Source: Alitta virens (Eukaryota > Annelida > Polychaeta > Phyllodocida > Nereididae). From it: a stretch of 64,000 bases of DNA. Made by a program: the position numbers and the translations under genes. Below the pieces are notes generated by a model. That model made no database searches. It was not told where the DNA came from and was given only the letters and a program-made list of their open reading frames with translations. The stretch is from NCBI GenBank assembly GCA_932294295.1, contig OW028585.1:13982771-14046770 (forward strand), read 5' to 3'. Position 1 is the stretch's first letter. Each line of letters starts with the position of its first letter. This document shows positions 55,575 to 64,000 of the stretch, piece after piece.

Positions 55575-58500
55575 GTGCATGGCTCAGAATCCAGAAAACT
55601 TGCTACACAAATTCTAAATGCTTACATTGATGTATCAAATGCCCAGGAGTTTTTTGATATATTTTCAAAAAAGGCAGAAACAACAGTGATGAAGGATAAT
55701 CTGACAATAAATTACTTTGCCTTTTTTGACGCACTTTGCTTGTGTCTGGCTAAGGGTGCAGTTCCATCAAAGGATGTCATCAATAATGTGATTGCGCTTG
55801 CAGTAAAAGAATGCGAATCATCAGTTGCCATTCCAGCTGTATATGAAACTGCAGAGAGGCTCATACAAGCTTACAGAAGGCATGGAAACACTGAAGTGAT
55901 TGAGTGCCACTTAAATCCTTTGCAGAATCTTTACCTCATCAGCAGAAGTCTGCGCCAAACTGCATACAAATTGATTCAATCTGCATATGACACATTGGAA
56001 AACTGTATGAAATCAGGTAGTGTCATCAACATCCTTCTCTTCTTAAGTGCTACATACCAACCTAAGCGCAACATCATTAGATGCTTTCAACTAATTCAAG
56101 TGCTGATGGAAGATGAAAAAAAGAACCCCCATGCAGAAATTGCAGCTCAAAAGGTTGGCAGAGTTCATGTTTGCAAACCGTTCAAAGATTTACTGGTCTC
56201 TTCAAATGAAAACTGGCTTCAAAGGAGTGTGTTGCACCTGGCTGTAATATTTTGCAATAAGGAAGATGTTTTACAGAACATACCATCAGAAATACTACAC
56301 AGCCAAGTCAATAAACTCGATTTACATGGCTGCACTCCTTTGCATTTGGCTTTCTTGCATCATAACGAAGCAGCAGCGGCGTTCTTGAAATTGAATGGTG
56401 CAACGGAAGAGCTAGATTTCTTTGGAGTAAAGCCAGAATCTCTCAAATGGCAAGCCAGTGCACAAAAATCACTGGATGAAGCTTATCAGAAACTCTGTGT
56501 GAGCATTTTGGATACCAAATCAATGGTTTTGAATGCAATGAAACCCTTGTTGGTAATGCCAGCAAGAGAAAGGGAGGAAATACCTAATGTGTTTAAACGA
56601 CTTTTTGAGTTACTTGTTGAAGGTTATTCAGCGCAGATTCACGTTAACATTGCAGGGAGTCTCAGGGAGCGATTGAAAGTTGGACAACTAAATGAGGTTG
56701 ATGTGCAATTGCAGTTCAAAGATGGTTCTTCCCTTGAACATGAAGCGGCAAGTGCTGACATGCACAGATTTCTTGTGAAAAGATTGAGGAAAATAAGCTG
56801 GGAAGGACTTTCTATTAGGCCAATTTCTGTTCAGCGTCCATGGAAATTCATCTGGGAGAGCGCAGGTCCTTGCAACCAACTTGTAATATCAGTTGATGTT
56901 TTCCCATTTAGGGATAAAAGAGACAGCGGAACTGCCAGTAGAGAATTATACCAAGCAAAACAAATGCTAATTCTGGGCCAAGCACATGTACACCCTTGCC
57001 AAGAATTTCTGAAGTGGAATGACTTTTTGAGTCAACGATACCTGTTCAATTCTACACCGTTTCAGTATGAATGGGACGTTTTGGATAGTCTCCCGCCTGG
57101 CTGTAGACTTGGAATACTGATCGCAAAAACATTACTAGAGGTTGGTGATGACTTCTTGTTTGACAAATTGGCATCTATGCTACTTTTAAATGCAATGTTA
57201 TGTCTCGTAAATATCTGGGCATAGGTAAAGGAACTCTCTTGAAGACAAAAATCATACTCTCGAAGACTAACCTTCTGAGATTTGATTGCTATAGCCAATG
57301 TGATGATAGTTGTTTTCAATAATATGATTAAACAAGATTATCTCAGCCACAGAACCAAATGACCCCTCACATTCTTGTTGCATGTAAACACAGTTTTCCT
57401 CAACAAATAATTGGCCAATAAGTAATTCTCAAGATTGCGCACTGACAATTATTGTTGTCCTGATTAATCCGTTTTGGGTTAACATTGGGATTAAATGCAT
57501 GTTTGCTTTTAAACGCTTTTACGGTCCAACAAAAGTAAAACACTTTTTCAAAGTACAACTATGACTTGAAAAAGGCATTGGTGTCTCCTTCGATTTACAG
57601 GTCTATCCACTGGGGCAAAGCTGCATGGGTAACTGAAGTTACCCAATTAATAACATGGCTGAACACCTTTTAATAACCCCTTTTCACATTATAAGATAGC
57701 AACACTTCTCACTTTATTAGTTTCTATTGATATAACCATCTAACCACATTTGGAAGCTGGGTACAGCAGATTAGGTAAAATAAATATGGATTATGTTGTT
57801 TAAAAAAAAAGGTAAATGCAGCATTCCAGAGCACTTTTCTTGGTGAGGTGCTCGGTTGGAATGCTTTGTTAATACATTTTATAAAATTAGCAAATTTTTT
57901 CTAAGTTACTCGTGCACCTTTACCCCAGTAAGATCATTAAAAAAAATTGCGTTTACATGCATGTTGCCACAACTGTACAAATGAGCTGCCCATTTACTTG
58001 TGCAAAGATTACTAAGTAGAGGAACAGTTTTGTTCAGCTCGAGGTCAAATTCTTTAATACTATGTACTTTTTTAGGCTGTCGAACAGAAGAGGCAAAACA
58101 GTTCCTATATTTTGGTGAAGAAACCTATCACCTCGTACAATGTAAAGAACACATTGTTTTGGATCTTGTCCAGTCAAGAGGTAAGATTATTCAAATATAC
58201 TAGGTTTGGATCCTTCCATCATCCACCAGACAATTTGTTGAATCATTCTCATCATCCTTCCTCGACATGCCCATCCAAAAGTGCCTTCGTCTCAGCCTAA
58301 TTTCTTTAGCTTGTGCGTGGTGAAGCTCTCGCAGCCGTCTCTTTTCAAACTTGAGATATGTAACAATCACACATTATGCTCTATTTTAATGAAAAAACAA
58401 CAAACAATTTAAGTTGTTTTTAACTTGTGACAATGTTTTAAACTTATTTTCGAAATAGGGGTTTACTTTTCTGCTAATTACACTGGGTAATACGGTCGCT

Positions 58501-59208
58501 TCGAGAAAGCAAACACAGCTCTCAGAGCAGACTATTTAAGTACATGGCACCACCTCACTATAAGGACAAGTAAAACACCATACTATTGTGACCACCTCAC
58601 TATTAAGTCCCTTCCTATTAAGATGACCTCACTAAATAATATAGCAGAAGACGCGTTAACTGTGCAACTGATAATGACAATATATACATGGCCAAATGTG
58701 CCATATGCATTTTCCATGAGAAGGATAAACGCATGGAAAACACATGGTTTTTAGCTCATTACAATTAGGAAAACCATGTGTTTTCCATGTATTTATCCAA
58801 ACGCATGGAAAACGCACGTAGCACAATTGGCCATGTAGTATCACTACTGTTGAGTCCATGCAATACACATGAACTAACTTCTTTCAGGTTGAGAACATAA
58901 GCTTCAAACGTGAAAATGCAAGTGAAATGGAGCATTTACTTGTTGAGAGAAAGCTGCTGTACAATCCGAATACACCTAACTGGATGGATGAAGACGATTT
59001 GGAACAATATAAGGAGCAAGGAAGATACTGGGCAAATCGGATTCTTTCTTTAATTTTTGAAATTGCTGTGGAACGAAAACAGATTCTGGCCAGCTATTTT
59101 AATTCCCAAAAGCCAATATTAGACCTTTCCAATAGTCCAATTGAAGAAATCATTCAAATGGTTGAAATTGTGCTTAAATGTCTCGGACCTGAAGTTTTTA
59201 CAGTATAA
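55575..59208 (+). CDS. gene B 3' reading frame: cGAS-like nucleotidyltransferase half
   Basis: Open from ATG 55,575 through exon 10 (to 57,140), exon 11 (58,076-58,180) and exon 12 (58,888-59,208), about 663 residues with consistent phases. It keeps one ankyrin unit (DLHGCTPLHLAFLHHNEAA), the GS motif (IAGSLRERLKVGQLNEVDV; Gly361, Ser362, Glu374, Asp376 of this frame) and QLVISVDVFPF with the third Asp. Whether it is expressed from an internal start, or is a recently dead exon that has not yet decayed, cannot be told from sequence. Upstream 55,426-55,549 is the frameshifted start of the exon. Confidence 0.6.
57141..58075. other. intron 10 of gene B
   Basis: 935 bp between donor GTTGGT and acceptor TTTTTTAG. 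Much longer than intron 10 of gene A (205 bp). No repeat family recognised inside. Confidence 0.5.
58685..58839. mobile_element. hairpin MITE (ACTACATGGCC ends), copy 2
   Basis: TACATGGCCAAATGTGCCAT at the left and GGCCATGTAGTA at the right, with internal ACGCATGGAAAACAC hairpin. It sits in the last intron of gene B; absent from gene A. Confidence 0.8.
58888..59208 (+). CDS. gene B exon 12 (terminal coding exon, satellite founder)
   Basis: 321 bp with stop TAA. Encodes VENISFKRENASEMEHLLVE onward, EDDLEQYKEQGRYWANRIL and SNSPIEEIIQMVEIVLK, ending EVFTV. The last ~90 bp are the first copy of the downstream satellite monomer. Confidence 0.75.
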   Translation, partial: VENISFKRENASEMEHLLVERKLLYNPNTPNWMDEDDLEQYKEQGRYWANRILSLIFEIAVERKQILASYFNSQKPILDLSNSPIEEIIQMVEIVLKCLGPEVFTV

Positions 59209-62200
59209 CATTTTGAACCGACGACCATGTACATCAAAATCAAACATCCAGTCGATTGAATCTTTATTATAGAAACACATTAATTAATTCCTGAGTGCCT
59301 TTATTAGACCTTTCCAATAGTCCAATTGAAGAAATCATTCAAATGGTTGAAATTGTGCTTAAATGTCTCGGACCTGAAGTTTTTAGAGTATAACATTTTG
59401 AACCGACGACCATGTACATCAAAATCAAACATCCAGTCAATTGAATATTTATTATATAAACACATTGATTAATGCCTTTATTCGACCTTTCCAATAGTCA
59501 AATTGAAGAAATCATTCAAATGGTTGAAATTGTGCTTAAATGTCTCGGACCTGAAGTTTTTACAGTATAACATTTTGAACCGACGACCATGTACATCAAA
59601 ATCAAACATCCAGTCGATTGAATCTTTATTATAGAAACACATTAATTAATTCCTGAGTGCCTTTATTAGACCTTTCCAATAGTCCAATTGAAGAAATCAT
59701 TCAAATGGTTGAAATTGTGCTTAAATGTCTCGGACCTGAAGTTTTTACAGTATAACATTTTGAACCGACGACCATGTACATAAAAATCAAACATCCAGTC
59801 GATTGAATCTTTATTATAGAAACACATTAATTAATTCCTGAGTGCCTTTATTAGACCTTTCCAATAGTCCAGTTGAAGAAATCATTCAAATGGTTGAAAT
59901 TGTGTTTGAATGTCTCAGACCCGAAGTTTTTACAGTATAACATTTTGAACCGACGACCATGTACATCAAAATCAAACATCCAGTCGATTGAATCTTTATT
60001 ATAGAAACACATTAATTAATTCCTGAGTGCCTTTATTAGACCTTTCCAATAGTCCAATTGAAGAAATCATTCAAATGGTTGAAATTGTGCTTAAATGTCT
60101 CGGACCTGAAGTTTTTACAGTATAACATTTTGAACCGAGGACCATGTACATCAAAATCAAACATCCAGTCGATTGAATCTTTATTATATAAACACATTGA
60201 TTAATGCCTTTATTCGACCTTTCCAATAGTCCAATTGAAGAAATCATTCAAATGGTTGAAATTGTGTTTGAATGTCTCAGACCCGAAGTTTTTACAGTAT
60301 AACATTTTGAACCGACGACCATGTACATCAAAATCAAACATCCAGTCGATTGAATCTTTATTATAGAAACACATTAATTAATTCCTGAGTGCCTTTATTA
60401 GACCTTTCCAATAGTCCAATTGAAGAAATCATTCAAATGGTTGAAAATGTGTTTGAATGTCTCAGACCCGAAGTTTTTACAGTATAACATTTTGAACGGA
60501 CGACCATGTACATCAAAATCAAACATCCAGTCGATTGAATCTTTATTATAGAAACACATTAATTAATTCCTGAGTGCCTTTATTAGACCTTTCCAATAGT
60601 CCAATTGAAGAAATCATTCAAATGGTTGAAATTGTGCTTAAATGTCTCGGACCTGAAGTTTTTACAGTATAACATTTTGAACCGACGACCATGTACATCA
60701 AAATCAAACATCCAGTCGATTGAATCTTTATTATAGAAACACATTAATTAATTCCTGAGTGCCTTTATTAGACCTTTCCAATAGTCCAATTGAAGAAATC
60801 ATTCAAATGGTTGAAATTGTGCTTAAATGTCTCGGACCTGAAGTTTTTAGAGTATAACATTTTGAACCGACGACCATGTACATCAAAATCAAACATCCAG
60901 TCAATTGAATATTTATTATATAAACACATTGATTAATGCCTTTATTCGACCTTTCCAATAGTCAAATTGAAGAAATCATTCAAATGGTTGAAATTGTGCT
61001 TAAATGTCTCGGACCTGAAGTTTTTACAGTATAACATTTTGAACCGACGACCATGTACATCAAAATCAAACATCCAGTCGATTGAATCTTTATTATAGAA
61101 ACACATTAATTAATTCCTGAGTGCCTTTATTAGACCTTTCCAATAGTCCAATTGAAGAAATCATTCAAATGGTTGAAATTGTGCTTAAATGTCTCGGACC
61201 TGAAGTTTTTACAGTATAACATTTTGAACCGACGACCATGTACATAAAAATCAAACATCCAGTCGATTGAATCTTTATTATAGAAACACATTAATTAATT
61301 CCTGAGTGCCTTTATTAGACCTTTCCAATAGTCCAGTTGAAGAAATCATTCAAATGGTTGAAATTGTGTTTGAATGTCTCAGACCCGAAGTTTTTACAGT
61401 ATAACATTTTGAACCGACGACCATGTACATCAAAATCAAACATCCAGTCGATTGAATCTTTATTATAGAAACACATTAATTAATTCCTGAGTGCCTTTAT
61501 TAGACCTTTCCAATAGTCCAATTGAAGAAATCATTCAAATGGTTGAAATTGTGCTTAAATGTCTCGGACCTGAAGTTTTTACAGTATAACATTTTGAACC
61601 GAGGACCATGTACATCAAAATCAAACATCCAGTCGATTGAATCTTTATTATATAAACACATTGATTAATGCCTTTATTCGACCTTTCCAATAGTCCAATT
61701 GAAGAAATCATTCAAATGGTTGAAATTGTGTTTGAATGTCTCAGACCCGAAGTTTTTACAGTATAACATTTTGAACCGACGACCATGTACATCAAAATCA
61801 AACATCCAGTCGATTGAATCTTTATTATAGAAACACATTAATTAATTCCTGAGTGCCTTTATTAGACCTTTCCAATAGTCCAATTGAAGAAATCATTCAA
61901 ATGGTTGAAAATGTGTTTGAATGTCTCAGACCCGAAGTTTTTACAGTATAACATTTTGAACGGACGACCATGTACATCAAAATCAAACATCCAGTCGATT
62001 GAATCTTTATTATAGAAACACATTAATTAATTCCTGAGTGCCTTTATTAGACCTTTCCAATAGTCCAATTGAAGAAATCATTCAAATGGTTGAAATTGTG
62101 CTTAAATGTCTCGGACCTGAAGTTTTTACAGTATAACATTTTGAACCGACGACCATGTACATCAAAATCAAACATCCAGTCGATTGAATCTTTATTATAG

Positions 62201-64000
62201 AAACACATTAATTAATTCCTGAGTGCCTTTATTAGACCTTTCCAATAGTCCAATTGAAGAAATCATTCAAATGGTTGAAATTGTGCTTAAATGTCTCGGA
62301 CCTGAAGTTTTTAGAGTATAACATTTTGAACCGACGACCATGTACATCAAAATCAAACATCCAGTCAATTGAATATTTATTATATAAACACATTGATTAA
62401 TGCCTTTATTCGACCTTTCCAATAGTCAAATTGAAGAAATCATTCAAATGGTTGAAATTGTGCTTAAATGTCTCGGACCTGAAGTTTTTACAGTATAACA
62501 TTTTGAACCGACGACCATGTACATCAAAATCAAACATCCAGTCGATTGAATCTTTATTATAGAAACACATTAATTAATTCCTGAGTGCCTTTATTAGACC
62601 TTTCCAATAGTCCAATTGAAGAAATCATTCAAATGGTTGAAATTGTGCTTAAATGTCTCGGACCTGAAGTTTTTACAGTATAACATTTTGAACCGACGAC
62701 CATGTACATCAAAATCAAACATCCAGTCGATTGAATCTTTATTATAGAAACACATTAATTAATTCCTGAGTGCCTTTATTAGACCTTTCCAATAGTCCAA
62801 TTGAAGAAATCATTCAAATGGTTGAAAATGTGTTTGAATGTCTCAGACCCGAAGTTTTTACAGTATAACATTTTGAACGGACGACCATGTACATCAAAAT
62901 CAAACATCCAGTCGATTGAATCTTTATTATAGAAACACATTAATTAATTCCTGAGTGCCTTTATTAGACCTTTCCAATAGTCCAATTGAAGAAATCATTC
63001 AAATGGTTGAAATTGTGCTTAAATGTCTCGGACCTGAAGTTTTTACAGTATAACATTTTGAACCGACGACCATGTACATCAAAATCAAACATCCAGTCGA
63101 TTGAATCTTTATTATATAAACACATTGATTAATGCCTTTATTCGACCTTTCCAATAGTCCAGTTGAAGAAATCATTCAAATGGTTGAAATTGTGTTTGAA
63201 TGTCTCAGACCCGAAGTTTTTACAGTATAACATTTTGAACCGACGACCATGTACATCAAAATCAAACATCCAGTCGATTGAATCTTTATTATAGAAACAC
63301 ATTAATTAATTCCTGAGTGCCTTTATTAGACCTTTCCAATAGTCCAATTGAAGAAATCATTCAAATGGTTGAAATTGTGCTTAAATGTCTCGGACCTGAA
63401 GTTTTTACAGTATAACATTTTGAACCGACGACCATGTACATCAAAATCAAACATCCAGTCGATTGAATCTTTATTATATAAACACATTGATTAATGCCTT
63501 TATTCGACCTTTCCAATAGTCCAATTGAAGAAATCATTCAAATGGTTGAAATTGTGTTTGAATGTCTCAGACCCGAAGTTTTTACAGTATAACATTTTGA
63601 ACGGACGACCATGTACATCAAAATCAAACATCCAGTCGATTGAATCTTTATTATAGAAACACATTAATTAATTCCTGAGTGCCTTTATTAGACCTTTCCA
63701 ACAGTCCAATTGAAGAAATCATTCAAATGGTTGAAATTGTGCTTAAATGTCTCGGACCTGAAGTTTTTACAGTATAACATTTTGAACCGACGACCATGTA
63801 CATCAAAATCAAACATCCAGTCGATTGAATCTTTATTATAGAAACACATTAATTAATTCCTGAGTGCCTTTATTAGACCTTTCCAATAGTCCAATTGAAG
63901 AAATCATTCAAATGGTTGAAATTGTGCTTAAATGTCTCGGACCTGAAGTTTTTAGAGTATAACATTTTGAACCGACGACCATGTACATCAAAATCAAACA
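59117..64000 (+). repeat. satellite array derived from the 3' end of gene B
   Basis: 27 monomers (the last cut by the window edge) starting at AGACCTTTCC positions 59,121, 59,306, 59,483, 59,668 and so on. Spacing is 185 or 177 bp; the short type lacks AATTCCTGAG-type sequence and has ATTGATTAATGCC. Each carries about the last 27 codons of gene B, the stop, and about 95 bp of 3' flank. No splice acceptor is included. The monomers are grouped in a 1,464-bp higher-order unit. Confidence 0.97.

Larger units (their letters stand above)
47729..59208 (+). pseudogene. gene B: tandem paralogue of gene A, broken in its 5' half
   Basis: Exons matching gene A: 47,729-47,747; 49,316-49,364; 52,119-52,308; 52,434-52,568; 53,329-53,397; 53,483-53,608; 53,815-53,852; 54,219-(truncated, stop at 54,400-54,402); 54,596-54,855; 55,426-57,140; 58,076-58,180; 58,888-59,208. 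Lesions are: loss of most of exon 8 and its donor; exon 9 acceptor CAG|G changed to CAAG, shifting entry by one base; and a deletion of about 20 bp in exon 10 near 55,516-55,522, causing a stop at 55,547. Read from its own ATG the product would stop after about 269 residues, without ankyrin or catalytic parts. Exons 10-12 remain open and catalytic residues are kept, so a separate short transcript is possible. An annotation pipeline may call this one or two genes. Confidence 0.75.

Noticed and set aside
59117..64000. CRISPR-like array of regular repeats
   Set aside because: Monomers are 177-185 bp with no spacer diversity and derive from the adjacent exon; eukaryotic context.
59306..64000. Satellite monomers as alternative terminal exons of gene B
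   Set aside because: The monomer begins inside the exon and includes no 3' splice acceptor, so it cannot be spliced in as a tail.

Overview
The window is eukaryotic DNA from a repeat-rich, AT-rich genome, most likely a marine invertebrate animal; I cannot name the phylum. The evidence is small exons joined by GT-AG introns, tRNA-derived SINEs with target-site duplications, many MITEs, CR1/L2-like LINE debris and long tetranucleotide arrays. No bacterial-type operon, rRNA gene, functional tRNA gene or CRISPR array was seen.

Bases 1-26,800 hold no gene I can support. They are a mosaic of SINEs (two tRNA-derived families), hairpin MITEs, LINE fragments, minisatellites (20 bp at 10.0 kb, 69/72 bp at 18.8 kb) and GATA/ATCT and AGAGG microsatellites.

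Bases 26,855-40,087 (+) carry gene A. I rebuilt it as 11 coding exons encoding about 1,247 residues: an N-terminal region of unknown fold, ankyrin-type repeats in the middle, and a C-terminal Mab-21/cGAS-like nucleotidyltransferase. The catalytic signature (Gly-Ser, then Glu-Val-Asp, then a distal Asp) is present. It therefore looks like a cGAS-like receptor (cGLR) fused to ankyrin repeats, plausibly an innate-immune sensor that makes a cyclic dinucleotide; this role is inferred.

Bases 47,729-59,208 (+) carry gene B, a direct tandem paralogue about 20.9 kb downstream with matching exon structure. B has lost the ankyrin part of exon 8 (leaving an in-frame stop), has a shifted exon 9 acceptor, and has a frameshifting deletion of about 20 bp in exon 10. 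Its catalytic half remains open from an ATG at 55,575 to the natural stop. Conversely, gene A has lost an exon that is intact in B. Near-identical tracts in exons 9 and 10 suggest gene conversion. A 13-codon uORF ending 2 nt before the start codon is kept in both.

From about 59,117 to the window edge, the 3' end of gene B (its last ~30 codons plus 3' flank) has been amplified into a satellite of 185/177-bp monomers. These are arranged in a higher-order repeat of 1,464 bp (8 monomers), then a 9-monomer variant. The array runs off the window.

Comparing A with B also gives empty sites that date several transposon insertions in gene A's introns to after the duplication or after loss in B.
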